Shown here one piece after another: positions 28,365 through 38,375 of a DNA stretch of 64,000 nt. The translations under genes and the position numbers were made by a program. Source of the DNA: Yarrowia lipolytica (Eukaryota; Ascomycota; Dipodascomycetes; Dipodascales); assembly GCF_001761485.1 (NCBI RefSeq), contig NC_090770.1, positions 1,364,001 through 1,428,000 on the forward strand, written 5' to 3'. Position 1 is the first letter of the stretch. Every line of letters starts with the position of its first letter. The notes under the pieces are model-generated. The model saw only the letters and a program-made list of their open reading frames with translations, searched no databases and was not told where the DNA came from.

Positions 28365-30901
28365 TCTTTTTATCCCTCCCATTGAGGGACTAATTATGGC
28401 GTTCACGTCCAGTATTTTTGCACTGTGCTTTACCTTTGCGGTCGTTCGATTTATGTTGTTCCTATGTAGCGCTATTTAAATTTCGATATAATTATTTACT
28501 TATATTTGTTAATTTTTCAGAAAATATAAATGTCACGGAGCAGACATATAGAATGTATATGCAGAAAAAAAAAATACAGAGAAACGCTTCCAAAAGCCAA
28601 GGAATGTGATACAAAAGCGTGAAAAGCCAGAATCTATGAGAAGGACCAAAATTATAATTACAGCACCCTGGATTCTCGTAACTTCTTGAAACCAGTAGGA
28701 TGTTCCTCAGAACGGGGTGTCTCCTGGAAAGATGATACAACCTTTCAGGACTCTGCTAGGCAATATTTGGTGGGGAGAGGGGATCCAAGTCTTCCTGAGG
28801 GAAGATGTGGCCGTGGTGTCAGAAAGCGCATTGGGGGTGTTTCGGCTTGGGGTGGGAGGAAGACACTAGCACCACCGTGGGACCTTGAGATCGTAATCTG
28901 TGGTCGGGAAGAAGTAGAAATAATCGTTAAGAGAAGCCGTGCGTACTACTTCTTAAGAACCCGAGCGAAGGACTGGCATATCCGTAGACCAGGAAGAGGG
29001 ACTCATCGTCCTTGTTAACTGAATTGCTTCTTCTCCAGTCTCATCCAAGGGCGTGGCACTCGAGATACGGCTCGATAATTTCGCCTGGGACCAGCCTTTC
29101 TCACCTTGTCTACAATGAAAAAGGCGAGTTGAGAGAAGTTGAAGGACCCCAAGGAGCCAGTCCTCGGACTGCCGCTCGTCATGGACCTTCTTAATCTTCC
29201 GAATATCTCCAGAGGCACGGGCGACAGGAGACTCGCCGTTAGGTAGAGGGCTGACACAGCTGGAAAGAGACCACCTCTCTCTGTGGAAAGAATAGTCTCG
29301 TGGTTGCGAACATAAGGATACTTTACCGTCCTGTCTCTCGCCATAACAACACGAACAGATGGAAGTTTTTAGTCTCATTCTTGCGAAAAAGACGAGAGCA
29401 CATAGGACGGAGCCCCAGGGTGTCTATCTTTCCTGGTATCAAGACCCCATCACCAGTATTCAAAGACGTCTTTTTCAGCTGTAGGGTCGGCGATGGAGAG
29501 TAAATCACGTTCATCATAATTGGGATTATAATATTATCGCTACTTCTTCTACACTAGTGATCCATTCATCGAGAAATTCGGCCTCAGATGAAAAACAAGT
29601 TGCAATTTTTTACACTTCAGCCTCCACTGTTGGTGTTTCAATGCTACTGTAGTCATGGGTTTGGTCTTAGCAGGGCAGCCAGGCCCTGTTGCGAAGAACG
29701 CGCATAAAAAATTAATGAAAAATCCACATAGAGCCCACACCGCAATAATCCGTCACCCCTCACACAAAGTGTGTTTTGTTCATTGTAAGAGCCGTTACCG
29801 CAAAAGAGCCGAAAAAAAAAAAGCACTTGAGGGCACCCGAGACTTACTTGCATCACTGGAAAGAAGCGTCAGACCTTGACCACGTGAGGCTCCGGAGAGT
29901 GGATTCCAGTTTCCGGTGGTCTTGCAAAATCCACCGCCTCAAGCATTCTTCTGAGAACGAATATGAGACACTAGAGGGACGGGGATTTCCTTCCTAATCC
30001 AGTCTCTCGACGTTTCGCACTATTCAAAAGCTGAGACGACTCTGATCCGGGTAAACTCCAAGGAACGGACCACGAGGCTGCTCTATAGGAAATGGGAGGA
30101 ACTTTCTACCACCCCAACACTGCTTCATTTCCTGTCCAGCCCTGGCTATGTAATCACCTTACTGAGTGGGTCCTCTACCGGCACGATGTGCCAAGTGGAG
30201 GGGACCAAGGCTACCTTCAGCAGTGTATTGCTCCGGAGTGTTCAATGGCGTCCATGGAAAAAAAGCAAATGTCTCTTTGATTGCTTACATGAAGTGACAC
30301 AGACTCAAGGAGCTAGCAGTACTGAAAACTCACAGAAATGCCCACCTGAAATGAATGGAGAGGAGAAAGTCGATGCCGTTTCATCCGGGTCGTAGAAGAT
30401 GTGTCATAATGATGTCGTAATGGTGTCGTAAAGGTTTGTGAATGATATAGTCGATAATGCCGTAAAGTGAGAAGAGAAGAGGAACAATAATTGGAAGCTA
30501 CAAACATTTTCAAGATAAGCTAAGGTGACACAGATTCTGTTGTCATCCCAAGTACAGTTTTTAATGTTGGTACTTTTCACCTTAATTTTTATATTTTGTT
30601 AGTAGTTTTACTGTAATAGGAAGAAAACATATAAGCTATATACGATGTACATTCCCAGGATATATTTACTTATCCTATATATTGTTTGTGTTGTATTGTA
30701 CAGTTTAGGTCTGGGTTATCAATACATAAGGTTGAGATAATGCAAGAGCGTGCATAATCGAGACACTGTTTAGGTACAAGTCGGCGATGAGCTGTTGGTA
30801 AATTCTATTCTCTTGGTCGCGAATTACTGGGTATAATGGTTACTAAAATATCTTTCTAACCATTCAGATTTTCTCAAATCTTTGCAAATCTTTCCTCTTA
30901 C
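28365..30901. other. 2.5 kb without a supported gene, several remnants
   Basis: The minus frame at 29015-29344 (ERGGLFPAVSALYLTASLLS then PVPLEIFGRLRR) and a plus frame open without ATG from about 29998 to 30395 (KERTTRLLYRKWEELSTTPT, then CQVEGTKATFSSVLL) are protein-like. Both lack intact starts and recognisable domains. Local AT-rich sequence occupies 30540-30720. Confidence 0.35.
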
Positions 30902-31585
30902 CTAAAATTCAATGATTTGGTTCAGAATCTCAGGACGCGGAATGATGATGTTATCTGCTCACCGAGCTTGGGCCTTTAAGTCAATCAGCAGAGCCAGCTA
31001 CTCCTGTCGGGAGACATTTAGTCGATAGCTCGCTCCAGCTTGGAACGAGGGCAAGGTCGACTTCTTGTAGGGTGCTCAGGGGGATCGATTTGGAAGACCA
31101 CGGTAGCAGGGTGTTGAGGACTGTAGACAGAAGTTACCTTTCATACCCACGTAAGATTAGCTGAAAAGACAGTCGATCCACATGCCAAAGAAAGTCCCAC
31201 GGAAAACTATTGCTAAAACGATTCCAAACACCCACCTTGACTCGTCTGCCCGCCTCCCCGAGGCTCCTTCAGAGGACGAGGCCCACTCACAATCTGGCTT
31301 ATAGCACCTTAGCAGTACATCACATACCCCCGAGATCTGCCCAACGATCAGTACTATCGCTGATGGTATATAGGAGAAAGGATAACAGGTGATTTTAGGG
31401 GACCACGATCCTATCTGAACTACACTGACGTGAAAACCCATGGAGCCGGCTATCTGAGGACCCACCATAATCGACTGTGAGCCCACCGAAGAAAGCTGAA
31501 GGAGGATTGGAGAGTGGATTAAATTATCGTTAAGTTGGCGGGATGGGTCAGTTGATGCTGAGTGGCTTTCACAACCCCTTGTCAA
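30902..31585 (-). pseudogene. Decayed membrane-protein gene, family unknown
   Basis: A single minus-strand frame reads through 228 codons with only four internal stops (TAA at 31157-31159, then TGA, TAG and TGA further on) and ends at the stop at 30902-30904. It contains hydrophobic segments (PFSYIPSAIVLIVGQISGVC; VFGIVLAIVFRGTFFGMWID) and a soluble end (ADNIIIPRPEILNQIIEF). Preservation of frame across all stops points to a gene inactivated by point changes rather than chance. No ATG opens it; its 5' end is probably lost upstream. The family is not recognised. Confidence 0.45.
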
Positions 31586-32237
31586 TTGTGATAGCGTAGT
31601 AATGAGGGCGGCCAGATCACAGACAAGAAAAGTTTATTGAAAAAATATTTTGTAAGAATACTGGATAAATTATATGTATGGATTATGTTATAATAAAAGT
31701 AATGGGAATATATTCTTTTACCAACTAGACTCAGCCAGACATGGATACACTTGATACTACCACTACAGAATGGATAGAGTGCTAGTAGGTATCCCATTTG
31801 ATGCCGAACTAACATTCGGCCTCACATGCAGCCTCACTCAACCTCACACTCAGCCTCACTCAAACTCACTCAGTCTCACATCCAACCTCACATTGATATT
31901 ACCGGATTGAGAAACCATAGCACCTCGATAATCCTTCTAGATGCGACAGCCCCAATAATTTGCCTTGTCCGCTATAGCGACATGACTAGCGGTTCATAGG
32001 GGCTTGCACGAGAGATGCAAGTTTGGTTTCGGAATATGAAGGTGTAGAGAAGAGGTCAGGAGACTGCTTGAGCCTTGAGAAGTATTTAATATGCTGGTTT
32101 GATGCTTCATAATGACTTCTACACTTCCTTAAACACCGCCACTTGTCATAGACCAAGAACAGCTTCACACAGCCATCTTTTCACTACCACCTTTTCACAA
32201 CCACCTTTTCACAGCCACCTCTACAAAATCACATACA
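31586..32237. other. Spacer upstream of the Fig1-like gene
   Basis: CTCACA-type simple repeats lie at about 31822-31893. A pyrimidine-rich stretch with three copies of a ccaccttttcaca word (about 32180-32220) lies just before the start codon at 32238 and is a plausible 5' leader. Confidence 0.5.
31822..31893. repeat. CCTCACWC simple repeat
   Basis: About nine imperfect copies of a ctcactcaa/cctcacat word. Confidence 0.6.
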
Positions 32238-33029
32238 ATGTTTTGCGCAGGCGTAATTTCCAAGTTGCCGAGATTCTTCATTCTGGTATTTCTCGTGATC
32301 AACATCTTTCTAGTCACCTTCATCTTCATGGGTTGTATCAACAAGTCTGCGTCATTCTCCAACGTCTATCTTGTTGAATACTCCTACAACCAGGACTCGG
32401 TGTTTTTTGACGCCATCAAGAGCTCCTTCAAGCAGTCCAATGCAACCGACCTGGCTTACTTGAAAGCTCGGTCTGGCTTCTTCGGTGCATGTGCCACTGT
32501 TAGCAACGCTACCGAGTGTGTCTCTAGAGGCAACCTGACTGCCCTCGAAGACATGTTCCCCAGTCTGAGTATCACTCAGTCTGGTACCAACTCCTCTGCC
32601 CTAGGGCTTGTTCAGCTGGCTACCCAGTTCACAGGGGACATTGTTCATCCTAGCCTCCCAGTCGTCACTCTGGTGCTCGACGTTCTGGTTTTTGTCTTTG
32701 TCCTCTGGAGCATTTTCGCCTTTATTCCTGGAGCCACTCAAGCCGGTATCATGATGATGTGGACCTCTATCTGCGCTTTTCTCACCTGGAGTGTCTGTAC
32801 CATTTGGTTCCATGTCTCCACGCTCGTGGGCACAATCTTCATTGAGAGCTCGAGTGCTGGAGCCGTCACCTCTGCCGTTGGAGGACGTATCAAGGGTATG
32901 ATCTGGACCACCTTTACCTTCCAGTTGCTTATCGGTCTGTTGGCAGTATGGACTACACACAAGTCGTCGATTCAGAAAGCCAAGAAAGAGGCCGACTACG
33001 AAGCGCGTGCGTATGCCGTCAAGGCTTGA
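32238..33029 (+). CDS. Fig1/claudin-like four-helix membrane protein
   Basis: 263 residues with four predicted membrane helices: about 12-32, 143-163, 172-200 and 222-239. A long first extracellular loop (residues 34-140) contains a claudin-like motif GFFGAC (80-85) followed by a second cysteine at 94 and several N-x-S/T sites. This is the arrangement of the fungal Fig1 family (low-affinity calcium influx and cell fusion during mating) and its SUR7/PUN1-type relatives. The C terminus is short and charged (KAKKEADYEARAYAVKA). The start ATG follows a CA-rich leader (catacaatg). A role in mating or membrane organisation is inferred from the family only. Confidence 0.65.
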   Translation: MFCAGVISKLPRFFILVFLVINIFLVTFIFMGCINKSASFSNVYLVEYSYNQDSVFFDAIKSSFKQSNATDLAYLKARSGFFGACATVSNATECVSRGNLTALEDMFPSLSITQSGTNSSALGLVQLATQFTGDIVHPSLPVVTLVLDVLVFVFVLWSIFAFIPGATQAGIMMMWTSICAFLTWSVCTIWFHVSTLVGTIFIESSSAGAVTSAVGGRIKGMIWTTFTFQLLIGLLAVWTTHKSSIQKAKKEADYEARAYAVKA

Positions 33030-33291
33030 ATAAAAGTGGTACCTCTCAAGACATTATATACTGTATAAATAACTCAAAAAGTGGTTTAGAGGCTAGTTTT
33101 TCGTAATCACCATACAGTACGTTCATGTATTACTCGTAGTTCATGATGCCATTATCACTGTTCCATCTCAAAATTACTGTACAGTACATACTGTCCTTCA
33201 GGCACATGATTGGAGCCATTGCAGAAATACACCACAGAGAACTCGACCAAAAACACAGAAAAAGGAACCTATTCAACGAAAGTAAAAAGAA
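33030..33291. other. Spacer between the Fig1-like gene and tRNA-iMet
   Basis: Contains repeated tactgtacagta-type palindromic words near 33110 and 33180; no gene seen. Confidence 0.5.
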
Positions 33292-33363
33292 TAGCGGTAC
33301 CTGGTTTCGATCCAGGGACATCAGGGTTATGAGCCCTGCGCGCTTCCGCTGCGCCATACCGCT
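33292..33363 (-). tRNA. Initiator tRNA-Met (CAT), copy 1
   Basis: 72 nt without intron. Acceptor AGCGGTA pairs with TACCGCT and carries the A1:U72 pair, and the anticodon stem ends in GGG/CCC (CAGGGCTCATAACCCTG). The T loop is GGATCGAAACC, as in fungal initiators. A second copy, differing in the acceptor stem by a compensated A-T to G-C type change (GCGGTA/GCGGCA), lies at 53091. Confidence 0.95.
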
Positions 33364-34244
33364 TGTAGAGATACCTTGTGGAGAGGGCATGAGAGATACG
33401 CACTGGCTTTTATCATCTAGAAGTTGCCCAATTTTGGCAATATGAGAGCCGGTACTTGAATGTTATATTTAATTGGATACAGACGGTGTTTTTAAGGCGA
33501 CATTTGAGCTCTGGTCGCAAGTTTGGTCAAGTCGTGTCGTTTACGGGAGACAATGTGGGTGTATATTGTACGAGTGTAAGTATATGGAATCTGGCAAATT
33601 GAGAGATCTATCTATCGTGGAAATATCTCAAAGAAGACCTCGTCAACTCAACCCTGTCTATGGGAGGTTTATTACTTGTACTTGTACAACTATTTAATTA
33701 ACTACTATACTGTACAGTATGTAGTGCTCTCCTCAAAAATAGTACAATCTATCGTGTTCTACAAATCAGAACGTCGTTGGAGTAGAATAGTGGCGAAACA
33801 ACCGCAATAAGCACAATTGGAATGGTCAAACTTGAAATTCTGTCAAGAATCTCTCTCAGAAGAGGATCTATATGCAAGTATATAGATACTGTCCTCAATC
33901 CTGAACTACTGTTTATACTGTAGTCGTCCAGACCATGTAGCGACAAAACGGGAAAGCGTGGAACAATATATATATTAACCAGCAATGAACTCCCCAATGG
34001 TAGAGTCAAAGATGAAATATTGAGAAGAGAAGGGGTTTTCAATTAGATCCTCACGGTATGGAAAACTTTAGACCCAGAGAAAATACACCACAAAGTCGAT
34101 AGTGAGACTTGGCAAAACATACCAAACATGTCAATATTCACCATGTCATCAATTTTCCACCCCTTGTAGTGTTCCTTTCGCTTTTCCCGCGTTTTTCGCC
34201 TCATTTTCAGCACAAGTGCATCATCTACCATCCTTGGTCTCACA
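33364..34244. other. Spacer of 0.9 kb
   Basis: No gene seen. The minus frames at 33749-34042 and 34043-34243 have no family features. Confidence 0.5.
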
Positions 34245-34335
34245 GCGGATTTAGCTCAGATGGGAGAGCGCCAGACTGAAGTAATATCTCAGTCAAGTAA
34301 TCTGGAGGTCCTGTGTTCGATCCACAGAATTCGCA
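34245..34335 (+). tRNA. tRNA-Phe (GAA), intron-containing, copy 2
   Basis: The mature sequence is identical to copy 1 at 22253. The 18-nt intron is TAATATCTCAGTCAAGTA, so intron length but not sequence is kept between the copies. A TTTTTTG terminator lies about 30 nt downstream. Confidence 0.93.
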
Positions 34336-34758
34336 ATGCTACAGCTTGTCTGTAGGTATCTTTTTTGTGATACATGTTGCTTTTACTTCATGTTTCCCAC
34401 CGTCGTCATTGCAGCGTGTGTACGGTACATACTGTGGGTGGTAGGGGCGTTGCGATTAGTCAATTGATGTATACTTTTTCGGATGCTTGAGATCCTAGGA
34501 CGTATCTCATGGAAGAGGCGTCTGTCGAGAACAATCTCAAATGTTGTGTTGTAATGGTGGGGTGTATGGAGCATCAGGGGGTTGGAGATGCAAAAGGCAT
34601 ATATCTCCAGGGATGTATGAGACATAGCTCTGCCCGGAAATGTTTGTGAATTGCGCATAGAACCAATGTTCCTGTAGAAGACGCATCTGCGATAGTTCCA
34701 ATGTTCCAGAAGCAAGACACATCTGCGATTGTTCAATTCAAGATCTTCTGCCCGCACT
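34336..34758. other. Spacer between tRNA-Phe and GEP4
   Basis: Contains a duplicated 20-30 bp phrase (cacatctgcgattgttc / acgcatctgcgatagttcc near 34680-34735). No gene seen. Confidence 0.5.
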
Positions 34759-35340
34759 CTACTGCATGAAATTGTACAGCAGTCGCTCGAATCTGACAGG
34801 CAGCTTGTTGCTCTTCTCGACTCCTTCACTCAGCCACACTCCAGTGCCTCCAATCTGGTTAGCCATCACCACATCTGTCAACAGACGATCTCCCACCACT
34901 GCCACTTCGGATGGCTGATCAATGACCTTGTTCTTTTTCAGGTATGCTACCAGGTCCTCGTGGCACCCCGGCTTTTTGACCGCGTGTCTGTACACCTCGA
35001 GTCCGGTGTTTTGCTCCACTCGTTGGGCGTCCTTGAAGTCTGTGTCGTCATTGGTACCGGCGGAGTTGGACACAACCAGCAGCTGCAGTTTGCCCGGGTA
35101 CTGCTTTTTGAGCTCGTCCATCTTGTCGTGATACTGTTCAAACACGTGATCTGCGCCGTCCACCGCAAAGCAGTTGTCTTTATCGAGAATGACTGCCTTG
35201 ATCTGGGCGCCGTTTTTGCCGGGAATAGGTACCGGCAGCTGGCTGAAGTTGCTGACGGTCACGTGGGGCTTGATCAGCGACGGGTTGAACAGCAGTTTGA
35301 ACGTGTTGAGCGTTGCCGAGAGATTCAGGCCGTTCACCAT
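34759..35340 (-). CDS. GEP4: Mitochondrial phosphatidylglycerophosphatase (PGP phosphatase)
   Basis: 193 residues. The start is taken at the ATG at 35340: the product begins MVNGLNLSATLNTFKLLFNP, matching the Gep4 N terminus (xxLNTLRLLxNPSLxxP). The frame upstream runs through an AAT microsatellite and a tRNA gene and cannot be coding. It is a HAD-superfamily phosphatase with the DxDx nucleophile motif D53-K-D55 (VILDKDNC), KKPGCH and GDRLLTD motifs. Gep4 removes phosphate from phosphatidylglycerophosphate at the matrix side of the inner membrane, the second step of cardiolipin synthesis. Length is close to the yeast protein (about 185). Confidence 0.9.
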   Translation of the reverse strand: MVNGLNLSATLNTFKLLFNPSLIKPHVTVSNFSQLPVPIPGKNGAQIKAVILDKDNCFAVDGADHVFEQYHDKMDELKKQYPGKLQLLVVSNSAGTNDDTDFKDAQRVEQNTGLEVYRHAVKKPGCHEDLVAYLKKNKVIDQPSEVAVVGDRLLTDVVMANQIGGTGVWLSEGVEKSNKLPVRFERLLYNFMQ

Positions 35341-35559
35341 TGTGTTTGTTGAAGGGTTGTGGATGTTGAAGTCGAACTTTGATCTGAAAAAATAAAATAA
35401 TAATAAAAATAATGATAAGAATAATAATAATAAAAATAATAAATAAAAACAAAAACAGAAGACAATCATCCGAGGAGGTAGATGGGTAATTAACGGTGAA
35501 TTGACAATTTTAATAAGAAACAGAAGACTCGTATTTATCGTAAAAAATACCAAAAAAAT
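35341..35559. other. GEP4 5' spacer with AAT microsatellite
   Basis: 35388-35455 is an imperfect (AAT)n/(AATAAA)n tract located 50-115 bp upstream of the GEP4 start. It may act as a nucleosome-poor promoter element. Confidence 0.5.
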
Positions 35560-35655
35560 CGTCACGGACAGGATTCGAACCTGCGCGGGCAAAACCCACT
35601 GCCTAACAGCTAACAAATTAGCAGGGCAACGCCTTAACCACTCGGCCACCGGGAC
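35560..35655 (-). tRNA. tRNA-Ser (GCT), intron-containing
   Basis: Type II tRNA with a long variable arm (TGGG-TTTT-GCCC). Acceptor GTCCCGG pairs with CCGTGAC (one mismatch), discriminator G. Anticodon stem TTGCC/GGCAG surrounds a loop beginning CTGCT, giving anticodon GCT and a 14-nt intron. The D arm GGCCGAGTGGTTAAGGC and B box GGTTCGAATCC are canonical. It lies head-to-tail upstream of GEP4. Confidence 0.92.
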
Positions 35656-36331
35656 GCGGTCGATCGGAAGGAGGTCCGAGGAGTCTATATTCGGTAGAAA
35701 TGATGACTAATCAGAAACGACAGAATGACTTTGAGAGACAGATTTCAGAGGATGAAACGGAGGGTATAGTTGAATGAAACAAAGGAATAGTTGTACGAAT
35801 CTGAAAGTATAGTTGACTCAATAATATGGCATGAATGTGACTGTCTTTTATCATGGTGGTAGGTGTGAAACCAACTGTCAGCATTAACAATGTGGAATCC
35901 TCTACATTGTCTGTTGGATATTGTACGGTGTTCCAAGTACTATATAATATCTTTTAATGAAGTCGTATTACACACTTGTCCCCATATCACCACATTTGCC
36001 TCATAAAACTACTGCTACTAGTATTCACGTAGAGATACCAGTCAGTCAATCTATGCACATCTTCTGGATACCAGATCAGCTACTTTATGTTGCGATTAAT
36101 TTCATTACAACATGAAAGAAGCTAGTATATGGTCCGAGATAGGCAGTGCGATATGAATTCATACTGTTCTTACCACAGAGCCTTTTTATGCGTACAGTAG
36201 CAAGCCAGTACAAGGTGAATGAGAAGGAGTGGAGTGCGAGAACTACGGCTCTCGGGAGTATATAAACACGGACTGATGTCTGGTGAGTCTACCCAACAAA
36301 CAACCACCACCAGTTTATCTCGTCATTCGCC
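35656..36331. other. Spacer upstream of the small secreted protein
   Basis: No gene seen; it contains the TATA box listed next. Confidence 0.5.
36259..36266 (+). promoter_or_regulatory. TATA box of the small secreted protein gene
   Basis: A perfect TATATAAA lies 66 bp upstream of the ATG at 36332, followed by an A/C-rich leader (acaaccaccaccag). This suggests a strong, regulated promoter. Confidence 0.65.
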
Positions 36332-36574
36332 ATGCTGTTCAAGAACCTTGCCCTTATCTCTCTTGTCACCCTTGTTGCTGCCAACCAGGCTGTTCCTGTC
36401 GGCAACTCTGCTCCGGCTGTGGCTGAGTCTCCCGAGGACATTTCCAAGCTCAAGCCCCAGTGTCCCGAGCAAAAGTGTCCCAAGCCCAAGGTTCACAAGC
36501 TGACCAAGAACATCACCAAGACCGTGATGAAGACCGTCACCAAGTCTGCCAACAAGTGTCAGCCCACTCATTAA
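36332..36574 (+). CDS. Small cationic secreted protein
   Basis: 80 residues. Signal peptide MLFKNLALISLVTLVAA (1-17), then a Pro/Glu-rich spacer and a basic C-terminal part with three cysteines (QCPEQKC, NKC) and a KNITKTVMKTVTKS stretch rich in Lys and Thr. A pro-region followed by a cationic mature peptide is possible, though no KR site is visible. A strong TATA box, A/C-rich leader and C-ending codons (gcc, ctt, gtc, aag) suggest high expression. I do not recognise the family. It could be a cell-wall or antimicrobial-type peptide; this is inference. Confidence 0.65.
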   Translation: MLFKNLALISLVTLVAANQAVPVGNSAPAVAESPEDISKLKPQCPEQKCPKPKVHKLTKNITKTVMKTVTKSANKCQPTH

Positions 36575-38375
36575 GTGCCGTACGATTTTGATCGATCCAG
36601 AAGTAGTAAATCGATTCAGAAGTAGTTAATCGATCCAGAAGTAGTTCGTCAAGTCATCCTGAACAGGATGTTTCTGTTCCATGTTGAATGGTACCTTCTG
36701 GTGGCTTGATCGTGACTGGGGCGTAATAGCATCCAACAAGTCAAGCAACAACTGTAGTGTGCTTAAAAGGAAGATCTTCCTTGTCACCAGGATCTGCCGA
36801 GCTCAACAATACACTCCCCACGGAGGTCAACATCTGAATAGTCGTTTCATCATACGAGCCCTGTATTGCTCAAGAAGCCACAAACGGGAATAGTGGACAT
36901 GAACGGGAGATGATCGGCAGCCCTGAAGATCGTTTAATACGAACACTTGTCTCAAATCTTCCCCTTTACCTTCAAAATAAGCGTCTTCTGAACACTTGAT
37001 GGAATCGTCCTAGATGGTAGGAGAAACACAACGAAGTTCTGAGGACACTCCCGTTCGACTCGCCAGGCCGCAATCATCAAAATAGCGCCAATTGTCGCCA
37101 TTCCAACACCCTTGCCAAGTCCATATTCTCCAAAAGTGGCTGCTATTGCGACTCATGCGGAGAAAGACGTGCTTTATCTAGGCGCAGAATCTAGTGATGC
37201 GCGTCACACTAGTGTTAGCGCCACACTAACGAGATGGGTACGAGACGAGACGGGGTTCCCACGCGGTTATTTGCTCTTTTGCTAGGAACACACGTCTCTA
37301 GCAGCGATCAGAACCCTCAGGAGTGTGAATTGGTTGGTGGAAGGCGGAAGATTCAGTTGCAAAGGCGGTGTTCGTACAATTACAGGGCTCTACAATGGCG
37401 CAAGTTCATGCTAGTCGTCTGTTGTCTTCTTTAGCGTCATCTGTCAATCCAAGCCACAGCTTAGTACGACTCGTACAAGGACTACTCTGCAGTACGAGTA
37501 GGGGTTTGGTGATAGGAGTAGCGGTAGTGTGCGAGTGTGAGTATGGGTATGTCTGTATTGATCTTTTCCGGACTGATTTGACCCTGTTGATGGATCTGCG
37601 AAGAATGAACGGGTTCTTATCTCCATCATCAGTAATGGGGTGTTATTGACAGCCAGTCCAAGTACAGTAAGTGCAGTTGAGGCCACAAAAGTGTCCTCAT
37701 AATATCAAGAGAGTCGAACCGCCATTAGCAGCAAGTCTCACAATCCCTGCTCACCCATTCGAGACAGTCCAACAGTGGACGTTAGGGTCAGACTGGCGTT
37801 GGACAAGGGTGTGAGAGACCAATATTTGAGAGACTTTGAGCTCATAAAAACCACATCATCAGGAAGAGCAGGTTTCAGCGATCAAATTGATATCAAAATC
37901 ATCCAGTAATTTGTTGTTGAAATGACATTTTTTTTCCCTGAAATATTTTAGCAGAAAAAAAAAAGTAAAAAAAAAAAAAGGATGAGAACAATTTAAGTTG
38001 GATCTGAAAAGACAGACACTTCAATATCACAACTGCGAAATGGTGAAAATGCGCTGATTGAAAAAAGGAAAAAAAGAAGGGAAAAAACCAGGGGAAAAAA
38101 ACGGCCAATCTCGGAGTTCTCCGCACAATCACTTCAACAAACGCTCGCGCCCAAGCCGAATACCCGCACTGCGCCTGTCAGTCACGCGCCAGACAGATGT
38201 CAAACCAGCATGAAAAGTTTATGAAGCGCCTATTTTTAGGCAAGGGCTTTGACAGGTTCGAGGACGGTCCGGAGAAGCCCGTGGAACGTGTCTGTGGCGT
38301 TTTTGAGATGTCCTAGATGCATACGCATATAAAGCGATTTGATCTGGTGGTTGTCCGACAATCACCGAACCCTCC
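36575..38375. other. Spacer of 1.8 kb
   Basis: A 21-bp tandem repeat (36592-36651) lies directly after the stop of the small secreted gene. Poly-purine tracts occur at 37940-38105. Several short plus frames around 37234-37650 have no support. Confidence 0.5.
36592..36651. repeat. 21-bp tandem repeat (atcgatccagaagtagtta)
   Basis: Three copies with few mismatches in the presumed 3' UTR of the small secreted protein gene. Confidence 0.85.

Noticed and set aside
35341-35649. N-terminal extension of the GEP4 frame to 296 codons
   Set aside because: The extension translates the tRNA-Ser gene and an AAT microsatellite. The ATG at 35340 gives the normal Gep4 N terminus.
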